In this document: piece after piece, positions 7,588 to 15,409 of the stretch | Layout: the number at the start of each line of letters is the position of its first letter | Position numbering within the stretch: the first letter of the stretch is position 1 | Assembly: GCA_945870465.1 (NCBI GenBank) | Contig: CAMBSS010000086.1 | Span: 1-18,301, forward strand | From: Bordetella parapertussis | Lineage (GTDB): Bacteria > Pseudomonadota > Gammaproteobacteria > Burkholderiales > SG8-41 | Reading direction: 5' to 3' | Length of the DNA stretch: 18,301 nt | Made by a program: the position numbers and the translations under genes | The notes under the pieces: model-generated | The model's input: only the letters and a program-made list of their open reading frames with translations | What the model was told of the DNA's origin: nothing | The model's database searches: none

Positions 7588-9087
7588 TTGAAATTGAAGG
7601 ACATCAAGCAGGCAGAAGTCATCATCGTCGGCGCGGGCAATGCCGCGCTGTGCGCGGCGCTCGCGGCCAAGGACGCTGGCGCCAATCCCGTAGTGCTCGA
7701 AACCGCGCCCGCGGCAGAGCGCGGCGGCAACACGTTTTTCGTGGCGGGCTCGACGCGCTGGGTCTTCAACAACATGGACGATATTCGCGAGGTGCTCGAC
7801 CTCACCGAAGAGGAAATGCGCACGGTCGATTTCGGCACCTACTCGCGCGAGGATTTTTTCGAAGACATGGGGCGTGTCACGCAGTACCGCTGCGACCCCG
7901 ATCTCACTGAAATACTGGTCGACAACGCGCGCCCGACGCTGGTGTGGATGCGCAGCAAGGGCGTGAAATTTGAGCCGATGTATAAAGGGCAGTCGCAGAA
8001 AGTCGATGGCCGCGTCAAGTTCTTCGGTGGGCAGGTCTGCAATTTCTGGGGCGGCGGTCCTGAACTGACTGCGTCTTTGTTCCGCGCGGTCGAGAAGGCG
8101 GGTATTCCGGTGCTCTACGAGACTACTGCGGCTTCGTTGATTTACGAACACGGCAAGGTCGCGGGGGTTGTCGCTGAGTCCGAAGGCGAGAAAGGCGAGA
8201 TCCGCTCGAAGTCCGTCGTGCTGGCGTGCGGTGGTTTCGAATCGAATGCGGAAATGCGTGCCCGCTATCTTGGGCCCGGCTACGAGCTGGCGAAAGTGCG
8301 CGGCACCCAATACAACAACGGCGCCGGCATTCGCATGGCGCTGGATATCGGCGCGATGTCGGCCGGTCACTGGTCTGGTTCGCATGCCGTCGGCTGGGAC
8401 CGCAACGCGCCGCAGTTCGGTGACCGCGTGGTCGGCGACGGGTTTCAGAAGCACAGTTACATTTTTTCCATCATGGTGAATGCGAAAGGGGAGCGCTTCG
8501 TCGACGAAGGGGCCGATTTCCGTAATTTCACTTACGCGAAATACGGCCACGTCGTGCAGCAGCAGCCGGGCATGTTTGCGTGGCAGGTATTCGATCAGAA
8601 AGTCGAGCATCTGCTGCGCGACGAATACCGTATCAAGCAGGTAACCAAGGTCGTCGCCAATACGCTGGAGGAGCTCGCCGGTAAATTGGAAGGCGTCGAT
8701 CCGAAAGCATTCCTCGCCACGGTCGCGGAATACAACAAAGCGGTGCAGCAGGACGTGCCGTTTTCGACGGTCGTCAAGGATGGCCGCGGCACGCCTGGTC
8801 TTAAAATTCCAAAAACGAATTGGGCGAATACGATCGACAAGCCGCCGTTCCAGGCTTATGCCGTCACCTGCGGCGTGACCTTCACTTTCGGCGGCGTCAA
8901 GATTGCGCCCGACACCAATGTGCAGAATGTCGGTGGACGCAATATCCCGGGGCTCTATGCGGCAGGCGAGATGATAGGCGGACTGTTCTACTTCAATTAT
9001 CCGAGCGGCAGCGGACTCGTCGCGGGCGCAGTATTCGGCCGGCGCGCGGGCACTCACGCGGCGAAATATGCGCGCGGCGCGGCCTAG
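7588..9087 (+). CDS. tcuA: FAD-dependent dehydrogenase, tricarballylate dehydrogenase TcuA-like
   Basis: A 499-residue flavoprotein of the fumarate reductase/succinate dehydrogenase FAD-binding family, closest by eye to TcuA, which oxidises tricarballylate to cis-aconitate. The N-terminal dinucleotide fold is VIIVGAGNAALCAALAAKDA (11-30), followed by RGGNT (45-49). The C-terminal block at 429-499 keeps the TcuA pattern: GVTFTFGG, IPGLYAAGE, GGLFYFNYPSGSGL and AGAVFGRRAG. TTG is the start, supported by GGAGGA 5 nt upstream. No tcuB-like electron-transfer gene is adjacent, so the electron acceptor is unknown. The gene follows two Bug receptors and its end overlaps the regulator start by 20 nt. 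A cis-aconitate product would feed the aconitase or the MmgE/PrpD enzyme of this operon (inference). Related 3-oxosteroid or fumarate-reductase-like activities seem less likely. Confidence 0.88.
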   Translation: MKLKDIKQAEVIIVGAGNAALCAALAAKDAGANPVVLETAPAAERGGNTFFVAGSTRWVFNNMDDIREVLDLTEEEMRTVDFGTYSREDFFEDMGRVTQYRCDPDLTEILVDNARPTLVWMRSKGVKFEPMYKGQSQKVDGRVKFFGGQVCNFWGGGPELTASLFRAVEKAGIPVLYETTAASLIYEHGKVAGVVAESEGEKGEIRSKSVVLACGGFESNAEMRARYLGPGYELAKVRGTQYNNGAGIRMALDIGAMSAGHWSGSHAVGWDRNAPQFGDRVVGDGFQKHSYIFSIMVNAKGERFVDEGADFRNFTYAKYGHVVQQQPGMFAWQVFDQKVEHLLRDEYRIKQVTKVVANTLEELAGKLEGVDPKAFLATVAEYNKAVQQDVPFSTVVKDGRGTPGLKIPKTNWANTIDKPPFQAYAVTCGVTFTFGGVKIAPDTNVQNVGGRNIPGLYAAGEMIGGLFYFNYPSGSGLVAGAVFGRRAGTHAAKYARGAA

Positions 9088-9817
9088 AGAACGCGACGTC
9101 GTGACGCGCGCGGGTAACGGCGCCGCGAGCCGTGCCAGGGCCGTGCGGCCGGCGCGCGGCGCCGAGCAGATTTATGAGTGCATCAAGCTGATGGCGATCA
9201 CGTTCGCGATCAGGCCCGGCCAACGCGTCAACGAGGTCGAGTTGTCGAAAGCCCTGAACGTGAGCCGTACGCCGCTGCGCGAGGCGCTCAATCGCCTGAT
9301 GGTCGAGGGTTTTCTCACGCGCGCGCCGAACAAGGGCTTTACGGGGCGCCTGCTCGATGCGAAGCAGATCTTCGATCTCTACGAATTGCGGCGCTCGCTG
9401 GAAACCACCATCGTGCGCATTGCCTGCGAACGCGCGACCGATGACGAGTTGGTGGAGTTGGAGCGTTTCGTCAAGAGTTCCATCGATCGCCGCGCGTCGT
9501 CGGATGCCGGCAGCCTGCTTGCGCTGGACGAACAGTTTCATGAGCGGGTCAGCGCACTGACGCGCAATCATGAGATGGTCAATCTGCTCAAGGCCATCAA
9601 TGCGCGCATCCATTTCGTGCGCTGGCTGGACATGCAGAAGCACTACAGCCAGCAGGACCATTTACGCCTCGTCAAGGCGTTAAGGGCGCGTGATGCCGAT
9701 AAGGCCGTGAGTCTCATCGAAGGCCATATCACGCGCCGGCTCGATCAGATTGTCGATGTGATACGCCTGGGATTTGCTGAAATCTACATGCGCGACCAGG
9801 CCGGGGCGGCAATATGA
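9068..9817 (+). CDS. GntR family regulator, FadR/FCD subfamily
   Basis: A 249-residue transcription factor. A winged helix-turn-helix (EVELSKALNVSRTPLREALN, 56-75) is followed by an all-helical FCD ligand domain. The metal/ligand residues of FCD proteins are visible as Asp154 and His158 (LDEQFHER), His198 (QQDHLRLVKAL) and His220 (IEGHITRRL), so a carboxylate-metal effector is expected. Starting at ATG 9068 the gene overlaps the dehydrogenase by 20 nt and has an Arg/Ala-rich leader of about 30 residues. GTG 9101 is an alternative just past the upstream stop. It ends in an ATGA overlap with the next gene. A local regulator inside the operon suggests autoregulation through the palindrome at 4052-4065, which is inference. 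Confidence 0.93.
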   Translation: MRAARPRERDVVTRAGNGAASRARAVRPARGAEQIYECIKLMAITFAIRPGQRVNEVELSKALNVSRTPLREALNRLMVEGFLTRAPNKGFTGRLLDAKQIFDLYELRRSLETTIVRIACERATDDELVELERFVKSSIDRRASSDAGSLLALDEQFHERVSALTRNHEMVNLLKAINARIHFVRWLDMQKHYSQQDHLRLVKALRARDADKAVSLIEGHITRRLDQIVDVIRLGFAEIYMRDQAGAAI

Positions 9818-10608
9818 GAGTGGGGCTGATCGGTTTCGGCGGACTCGGCATCCTGGTGGCGAAAGAGCTTGCTGCCGATGAGGCCATCCAGTTCGTCGGC
9901 GTCGCTGCCCGCGAGAAACAGCGCGAGCGCGTGCATGGCGTCCTGGGTAAAGTGCCACTGGTTGATTCCGCGGATGCACTGCTGGCGTTAAAGCCGGAAT
10001 TAGTAGTTGAGTGCGCGAGTCACGCGGCGTTTCGCCAGTACGCGGAACCGGTGTTGAGCGCAGGCATCGATTTGATCGCGGTGTCCGTTGGCACGCTGGC
10101 CGATACCGAATATCGCGAACGCGTTTTGGCGACAGCGCGTCGCGGCGGCGCTACGCTGGAAATTCCCGCCGGTGCGATCGGCGCCATCGACGTGATTGCA
10201 GCAGCGCGGCATGCGGGGCTGACGCGCGTGGTTTATGTGACGCGCAAAAGCCCCAAGGCGTGGAAGGGCACGCCGGCCGAAACCATGATCGATCTTGCCT
10301 GCGTGATCGCGCCTGAGCTTTTTTACGATGAGAGCGCAGAGCACGCAGCGAAGCTATTCACCGAAAAAGCCAATGTCACGGCGACGCTCGCATTGGCCGG
10401 CATCGGTTTTCAGGCGACCCGCGTGCAGTTCTGGGTCGATCCCGCGGTGACGCAAAGCGTCCACCACGTCGAAGCCGAAGGCGCCTGTGGTACGCTCACG
10501 ATCGACATGGGAAACAACGTGGCGCCTGCCGACGGCAGGACATCACTGCAAACCGCGATGAGCATAGTGCAGGCCGTGCGCAACCGTGTCGCCGTCCTGC
10601 GTATATGA
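9814..10608 (+). CDS. L-aspartate dehydrogenase-like NAD(P) enzyme (DUF108), copy 1
   Basis: 264 residues, the size of aspartate dehydrogenases, which oxidise L-aspartate with NAD(P)+ to iminoaspartate, then oxaloacetate and ammonia. The Rossmann motif is GLIGFGGLG (4-12); VVECASH (64-70) and EIPAGAIGAIDVI (116-128) follow. The family loop usually read as RKPPxAW is RKSPKAWKGT (144-153). The C-terminal domain has ANVTATLALAGIG (186-198) and HHVEAEGACGT (217-227), including the family histidine region. All expected parts are present, so it is probably active. It starts inside the regulator stop (ATGA) and precedes the three-gene oxidase by 13 nt, a place that suits processing an amino acid or imine released by that oxidase (inference). 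A second, more divergent copy lies at 15410. Confidence 0.87.
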   Translation: MRVGLIGFGGLGILVAKELAADEAIQFVGVAAREKQRERVHGVLGKVPLVDSADALLALKPELVVECASHAAFRQYAEPVLSAGIDLIAVSVGTLADTEYRERVLATARRGGATLEIPAGAIGAIDVIAAARHAGLTRVVYVTRKSPKAWKGTPAETMIDLACVIAPELFYDESAEHAAKLFTEKANVTATLALAGIGFQATRVQFWVDPAVTQSVHHVEAEGACGTLTIDMGNNVAPADGRTSLQTAMSIVQAVRNRVAVLRI

Positions 10609-10621
10609 AGGTATAACGCAC

Positions 10622-11773
10622 ATGCTGGCGAAATCAGACATTGCAATCATAGGCGGCGGCGTCATCGGCTGCTCGGTGGCTTACTACCTGGCAAAGCAGG
10701 GCGCGAAGGTCACCATCATCGAGCGCGCGGCAGTCGGTAGCGGCGCTTCCAGCGTCAATTCCGGCGTGATCTCGATGGCGACCAAGAAGCCAGGCCTCTC
10801 GCTTGATCTCGCGATGGCGAGTCAGCGGCTGTACCCGGCGCTGTCCGCCGAACTCGGCATGGATGTCGAATACCTGGTACTCGGCAATCTCATCGTCGCG
10901 GAGAACGAAACGCAGGCCGGGTTTATCGAGGAACTCGCGGAAGAGCAGCAGGCAGCCGGAGTGCCGGTCGAAATCGTGTCTGCGCAACGTTGCCGCGAGC
11001 TCAACAAGCTGCTCGAAGGACGCGTGCTGTCAGGCATGTACTGCCCGACCGACGCGCAGGCCGATCCTTTCAAAGTCACGCAGGCTTACGCGCGTGCCGC
11101 GGAGAACCTCGGCGTGCGGATTTTCAGCGCAACGGAAGTTGAAGGTATCGAGCTCGTAAACGGCCGGGCATGCAAGGTAAAAACGTCGCGCGGCGAGGTG
11201 CATGCAAAATGGATCATCAACGCGGCTGGCGCGTATTCGCCGGCTGTCGGTGCAATGGTCGGCGTCAAGCACGACGTCAAGCCGCGCCGCGGCCAGTGCG
11301 TGATCCTGGAGGCCACCGACGACATGCCGAACGTGCGGGTTTCCAGTGCAGGGCAGTTATTGGCGAAGCACGGCGGGGCGTCTGCCGGCGGCGGTGAGCT
11401 GCAGGTGCCGCTGGGTTACACGAACCGGCCGGTTGCCGGCACCATCATGCTGGGCAGCACCAATGAATTCGTCGGCTACGACACCCGCACAACGCGTGAA
11501 GGCGTTACCGGTATTTGCCACAGCGCCGTTGCTCTGATGCCGCAACTGGCTCGTCTCAATGCAGTGCGCGCATGGGCGGGATTGCGGCCTTACTCATCGA
11601 AGGGCCCGCTCATGGGCGATGGCGGTGTCCCGGGTTACGCAGTGGCGAGCGGACACGGCGGTGACGGAGTCGCGCTGGCGCCGATCAGCGGGCGCTTTAT
11701 GGCCGAGTACATCGCGAGCGACGGCAAGCGCAACGATCTGCCGGCTTTTCTGCGCGCGTTGAAAGAGCAATAA
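10622..11773 (+). CDS. FAD-dependent amine/imino acid oxidase, DadA/HcnC (opine oxidase beta) type
   Basis: A 383-residue D-amino acid oxidase-fold flavoprotein. It has an N-terminal FAD motif (IAIIGGGVIGCSVAYYLAKQ, 7-26), Glu34 to bind the ribose, and the C-terminal FAD-closing motif SGHGGDGVALAPISG (343-357). Proteins of this type form the substrate-oxidising subunit of opine oxidases, hydrogen cyanide synthase (HcnC) and D-hydroxyproline dehydrogenase when encoded next to a small [2Fe-2S] protein and an HcnB-like flavoprotein, exactly as here. It oxidises a C-N bond of a primary or secondary amino acid. ATG 10622 has AAGG about 10 nt upstream; the frame is open further upstream but that part overlaps the previous gene and precedes the FAD motif. 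The amine substrate is not identifiable from sequence. Confidence 0.9.
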   Translation: MLAKSDIAIIGGGVIGCSVAYYLAKQGAKVTIIERAAVGSGASSVNSGVISMATKKPGLSLDLAMASQRLYPALSAELGMDVEYLVLGNLIVAENETQAGFIEELAEEQQAAGVPVEIVSAQRCRELNKLLEGRVLSGMYCPTDAQADPFKVTQAYARAAENLGVRIFSATEVEGIELVNGRACKVKTSRGEVHAKWIINAAGAYSPAVGAMVGVKHDVKPRRGQCVILEATDDMPNVRVSSAGQLLAKHGGASAGGGELQVPLGYTNRPVAGTIMLGSTNEFVGYDTRTTREGVTGICHSAVALMPQLARLNAVRAWAGLRPYSSKGPLMGDGGVPGYAVASGHGGDGVALAPISGRFMAEYIASDGKRNDLPAFLRALKEQ

Positions 11774-11775
11774 GC

Positions 11776-12105
11776 ATGACCGCATCGTCAGACGGAGACT
11801 ACGTGAACAACGAAAGCAAGATCATTCCGGGTGCAAGCGTGACCCTGCAGCTTGACGGCAAACCATTGCCGGCACGGCGCGGGCAAACAGTGGCTGCAGC
11901 GATGCTCGCTGCCGGACAGCGAGTACTGCGCCACACGCGGCACGCGGGCAAACCGCGCGGCCTGTTCTGCGCGATGGGCGTCTGTTTCGATTGCGTGATG
12001 ACCATAGACGGCAAAGCGGGCGTGCGCGCCTGCATGACCAAGGTCGAGGACGGCATGCAGGTGAGTTCACCCGTGCAGTTCAAGCCTTACGAGCGCAAAT
12101 CATGA
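11776..12105 (+). CDS. Small [2Fe-2S] protein, HcnA / opine oxidase gamma type
   Basis: About 109 residues with a plant-ferredoxin-type cluster motif: Cys65, Cys70, Cys73 and Cys86 (C-x4-C-x2-C-x12-C, within GLFCAMGVCFDC and RACM). Such stand-alone domains (Fer2_4) are the electron-transfer subunit that goes with HcnB- and HcnC-like flavoproteins. ATG 11776 lies 2 nt after the upstream stop. GTG 11803, in frame, has GGAG 5 nt upstream and would give a 100-residue protein, so it is a serious alternative start. The 3' end overlaps the next gene (ATGA), pointing to equal production of the two subunits. Confidence 0.9.
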   Translation: MTASSDGDYVNNESKIIPGASVTLQLDGKPLPARRGQTVAAAMLAAGQRVLRHTRHAGKPRGLFCAMGVCFDCVMTIDGKAGVRACMTKVEDGMQVSSPVQFKPYERKS

Positions 12106-13499
12106 GTTTCACCATGGAAACCGATATCGCAGTTGTCGGCGCCGGGCCCGCGGGATTGTCAGCGGCGCTCGCGGCGACGAATGCCGGTGCGCGCGTGGTG
12201 GTGCTGGATGAATATCCGGAACCGGGCGGCCAGTTCTACAAGCAGTTGCCGGCTGAATTCAGCGTGCCGGACCGGACCAAGCTTGATGAGGATTACACCA
12301 AAGGCGATGCCGTGCTCGCAGCGGTGAAGAAAGCCGGCGTGACGATATCGAACGAGACGCTGGTATGGGGCGCGTTCGAAGCCGGCGTGTTGTCGGTCAC
12401 ACGCCGCGGCGAAGCCGGCAGCGTAAAGGTTAAGAAAATTATCGTTGCGAGCGGCGCATACGAGCGCGTGATTGCGTTTCCGGGTTGGGACCTGCCCGGC
12501 GTGATGACGCCCGGCGGCGCGCAGACCCTGGTCAAAAACCAGCAGCAGTTGCCGGGTAGCCGCATCGTGCTCGCAGGTTCGGGCCCGTTTCTGTTACCGG
12601 TCGCGAAAACGCTGCTCGGCGCAGGCGCGAACATTGCAGCGATTTATGAGGCAACCCGTCCACGCGAATGGGCGCGTCATGCGCTGCGTTTGTGGGGACA
12701 TTGGGACCGCATCGCCGAAGGACTGCGTTACCGCCGCACGCTCGCCGATGCCGGATTGTCGATACAGTTCGGTCGCATCGTCGTCCGGGCTGAAGGCGCG
12801 GACGCGGTCGAACGCGTCGTGACCATGGAATGCGATGCTTCCGGCCGTACGATCGCAGGCACCGAGCAGGCAGAGTCCTGCGACACGCTGTGCGTGGGCT
12901 ACGGTTTTATTCCGCAAGTGCAGCTGACGCGTCTGCTCGAATGCGAGCATCGTTATGACGCGTTGCGCGGTGGCTGGGTACCGAAGTATGGCGGTGATAT
13001 GCAGACCAGCGTTCCCGGCGTGTATGTGGCGGGCGAAGTCGCCGGCATCGGCGGCGCGTATACGGCGCTTGCCGAAGGCTGGGTCGCCGGCTTGAGCGCA
13101 GCGCGCGAGCTCGGACACAAAGTGCGCGACACCGCGTTGATGAGCGCACGGCGGGATCGCGCGCTACGTCGGCAATTCGGCGATCTCGTCAACACGGTGT
13201 TCGCTGTGAAGCCCGGCATATTCGAGCTGATAGCCGACGATACGCTGGTGTGCCGCTGCGAAGAAGTGAGCGCAGGGGAAATTCGCGCTGCCGCGGCCGC
13301 ATGGGGCGCGCGGGCGGGCGCGGTCAAAGGCGTCACGCGCTGCGGCATGGGGTATTGCCAGGGACGCATCTGCGGCAGTCTGCTCGAAGAGTTGACGGCG
13401 CGCGCCGCCGGCTGCACGCGCGCCGAAGTCGGCGGCCTGAGCGTGCGTCCGCCGCTGAAACCAGTGCGGGTCGGCGATCTTGCCGATCTCGCGGAATAA
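12102..13499 (+). CDS. NAD(P)/FAD oxidoreductase with BFD-type [2Fe-2S] site, HcnB (opine oxidase alpha) type
   Basis: A 465-residue two-dinucleotide-domain flavoprotein. The first motif is IAVVGAGPAGLSAALAATNA (9-28). A second nucleotide-binding segment, RIVLAGSGPFLLPVAKTL, lies mid-protein, and GVYVAGEVAGIGGAYTALAEG is the late FAD-contact motif. The C-terminus has a bacterioferredoxin-like [2Fe-2S] site with Cys384 and Cys386 (CRC), Cys414 and Cys419 (C-x4-C). This layout is that of HcnB and the opine oxidase and D-hydroxyproline dehydrogenase alpha subunits. Those complexes pass electrons from the amine-oxidising flavin through Fe-S clusters. With the two preceding genes it forms a complete three-subunit oxidase. 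The start is fixed by the ATGA overlap. Glycine cyanide formation is unlikely given the dicarboxylate genes around it. Confidence 0.9.
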   Translation: MSFTMETDIAVVGAGPAGLSAALAATNAGARVVVLDEYPEPGGQFYKQLPAEFSVPDRTKLDEDYTKGDAVLAAVKKAGVTISNETLVWGAFEAGVLSVTRRGEAGSVKVKKIIVASGAYERVIAFPGWDLPGVMTPGGAQTLVKNQQQLPGSRIVLAGSGPFLLPVAKTLLGAGANIAAIYEATRPREWARHALRLWGHWDRIAEGLRYRRTLADAGLSIQFGRIVVRAEGADAVERVVTMECDASGRTIAGTEQAESCDTLCVGYGFIPQVQLTRLLECEHRYDALRGGWVPKYGGDMQTSVPGVYVAGEVAGIGGAYTALAEGWVAGLSAARELGHKVRDTALMSARRDRALRRQFGDLVNTVFAVKPGIFELIADDTLVCRCEEVSAGEIRAAAAAWGARAGAVKGVTRCGMGYCQGRICGSLLEELTARAAGCTRAEVGGLSVRPPLKPVRVGDLADLAE

Positions 13500-13507
13500 G
13501 GAAAATG

Positions 13508-14509
13508 ATGGCTAACATGCTGCAAAAACCGCAACTGACAGGGTTGGCGAGTGCGCTGATCATCGCGTGCTTAACCCTCCCGGCATTCGGTCAGCAGGGC
13601 AAAACCGCGGCAGGATACCCTGAAAAACCGGTGCGGTTGATCGTCACATTTGCTCCCGGCGCATCCAACGACATACTTGCGCGGCTGATTGGCGGCAAGC
13701 TGGCCAATGAATGGGGACAGAACTTTGTCATCGATAACCGGCCGGGTGGCGGTGGTGCTATCGGCATCAACGCGGTAGTGAAGTCCGCGCCAGACGGTTA
13801 CACGTTGCTGCTGGCCAATTCCGGGCCCAGTGTGGGCGCTCCGATGCTCGCGCGCGAATCTTCCTATTCGCCATTCGATTTCACGCAGATCGTTTATATC
13901 GGTTACGCGCCGCTGGTGATCCTGGCGAATCTGTCCTTTGCGCCGAAGAACCCCAAGGAGTTGATCGACTACGCGAAGGCGAACCCGGGCAAGATCAGCT
14001 GGGGATCTTCGGGCGCGGGGTCGAGCCCGCATATCGCCATACTGTTGTTTCAGACCGCCACCGGCGTCGATGTGACGCACATCCCCTACAAAGGCGCGGT
14101 GCAGAACATGACCGACCTCATCGGTGGCCAGATCAATTTGATTTACACGACGACGGTATCGAGCGAACCGCAGATCAAGGCCAACCGCGTGCGCGGCATC
14201 GGGGTTGCAGCGCCCCGGCGCGTGGGCCTGTTGCCTAACGTGCCGACGTTTGCCGAATACGGTATCAAGGATGCGGAGGCGGGCATCTGGTATGGCTTGC
14301 AGGGGCCGAAAGGCATGCCGCGCGCGATAGTCGACAAGCTGAACCGCGAAGTGAATCGGACGCTGGGCATGGCCGACGTCAAAGCGCGGTTCGAGCAGCT
14401 CGGTTTTGAAGCGGCGGGCGGCCCGCCTGAAGATTTCGACAAGCTGGTGAAAAGCGAAGTAGCAAAGCTCGAGAAGCTGCTTAAAGCCGGACTGATCAAG
14501 AAAGAGTGA
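13508..14509 (+). CDS. TTT-family periplasmic substrate-binding protein (Bug receptor) 4
   Basis: A 333-residue Bug receptor with a signal peptide ending near LPAFGQQ (about residue 30). AAGGA at 13498-13502, overlapping the upstream stop, gives 5 nt spacing to ATG 13508; ATG 13505 directly before it is too close. Motifs are VRLIVTFAPGASNDILAR, DNRPGGGGAIG, APDGYTLLL, THIPYKGAVQNMTDLIGG, LPNVPTFAEYG and IWYGLQGPKGMPR. It is complete and unlike receptors 1-3 in the pocket loop after DGYT. It lies 8 nt after the oxidase alpha subunit, so it may bind the amino-carboxylate used by that oxidase (inference). Confidence 0.94.
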   Translation: MANMLQKPQLTGLASALIIACLTLPAFGQQGKTAAGYPEKPVRLIVTFAPGASNDILARLIGGKLANEWGQNFVIDNRPGGGGAIGINAVVKSAPDGYTLLLANSGPSVGAPMLARESSYSPFDFTQIVYIGYAPLVILANLSFAPKNPKELIDYAKANPGKISWGSSGAGSSPHIAILLFQTATGVDVTHIPYKGAVQNMTDLIGGQINLIYTTTVSSEPQIKANRVRGIGVAAPRRVGLLPNVPTFAEYGIKDAEAGIWYGLQGPKGMPRAIVDKLNREVNRTLGMADVKARFEQLGFEAAGGPPEDFDKLVKSEVAKLEKLLKAGLIKKE

Positions 14510-15399
14510 ATGCGGTGCCAGTGCCGGTTCAGCTTATCGTGCCTTTTGCCGCGGGCGGCGGCAGCGACGAGGCTGCGCGCGCGTTCGCGCGTTATGCGGC
14601 GCCCCGACTCAGCGGCGGCATCGCAGTGGTCAACCGTACCGGCAACAGTGGTGCGACCGGTTTTCGCCTGGGCGCGGATGCGCCAGCCGACGGCCGCTCG
14701 CTCACGCTGATGGTGGCTTCGCTGATCGCGGGTCCGCATGCGGGGGATGGTTACGCAGTCAGTTATCGCGATTTCACGCCCGTATGCCTGCTGGCGACGA
14801 TGCCGCTGGTGCTGTGCGTGCGGGCAGACAGCAGCCTGCGCACGTTCAGGCAAATGCTGGACGATGCCCGCGATCGGCCGGGACAACTCGCGCTGGGCAC
14901 CGCCGGACGTGGCAGCTTCGTCGACCTTGCAGCACGCGCGTTGGCGCAAGCCGCGCAGCTGTCGATTGCGTTGCGCGCGCTGGCAGGATCGGCCGAACAG
15001 ATCCAAGCATTGCTCGCGGGCACACTCGACGTCGCGCAGATTTCTCTGGACGAAGCTTTGCCACTGGTGCGGACAGGCAGGCTGAGAGCGCTGGCAGTGG
15101 CAGGCATGGAAACGTCACCGGCGCTGCCTGGCGTACCGACGACCGCGGAACACGGTATCGCATTGGATATGGGGTTCTTTCGCGGACTGGGCGCGCCGCG
15201 TGGTCTGCCGCAGTACGTGTCCGCTGAGCTCGAACAAGCGTGCGCCGCGACGGCAGCAGATGAAGGTTTCAGGCAACATTTGTTATCGCAGGGCGCGACG
15301 CCGCGGTTTCTGGCCGGCGCGGCCTATGGTGCATGGCTGGCCGCGCTGGACCAAGCATTTGCCGCGGTGATTGCGGCGAAAGTCGCGGGACAAGGATGA
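14506..15399 (+). CDS. Bug-like (TctC-type) protein lacking a signal peptide
   Basis: A 297-residue protein with the Bug fold but no secretion signal. It starts directly with the first beta strand (VQLIVPFAAGGGSDEAARAF, 8-27). GTG 14506 overlaps the preceding stop (GTGA), and an in-frame TAA at 14482-14484 rules out a longer N-terminus. Later motifs are weak or changed: DGYT is DGRS, the usual HVPYKG segment reads ALRALAG, while LPGVPTTAEHGI and RGLGAPRGLPQ are kept. It could be a cytoplasmic binding protein, exported by another route, or a decaying copy. The frame is intact over its whole length with normal codon use, so it is probably expressed. Confidence 0.82.
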   Translation: MNAVPVPVQLIVPFAAGGGSDEAARAFARYAAPRLSGGIAVVNRTGNSGATGFRLGADAPADGRSLTLMVASLIAGPHAGDGYAVSYRDFTPVCLLATMPLVLCVRADSSLRTFRQMLDDARDRPGQLALGTAGRGSFVDLAARALAQAAQLSIALRALAGSAEQIQALLAGTLDVAQISLDEALPLVRTGRLRALAVAGMETSPALPGVPTTAEHGIALDMGFFRGLGAPRGLPQYVSAELEQACAATAADEGFRQHLLSQGATPRFLAGAAYGAWLAALDQAFAAVIAAKVAGQG

Positions 15400-15409
15400 G
15401 CACGCACCC

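Noticed and set aside
7564..9057. 497-residue open frame on the - strand opposite the TcuA-like gene
   Set aside because: It mirrors a clearly conserved flavoprotein on the + strand, shows no recognisable motif, and is a product of GC-rich codon bias.
10586..10621. Upstream extension of the HcnC-like oxidase
   Set aside because: It overlaps the preceding gene and adds residues before the usual start; ATG 10622 fits the family better.
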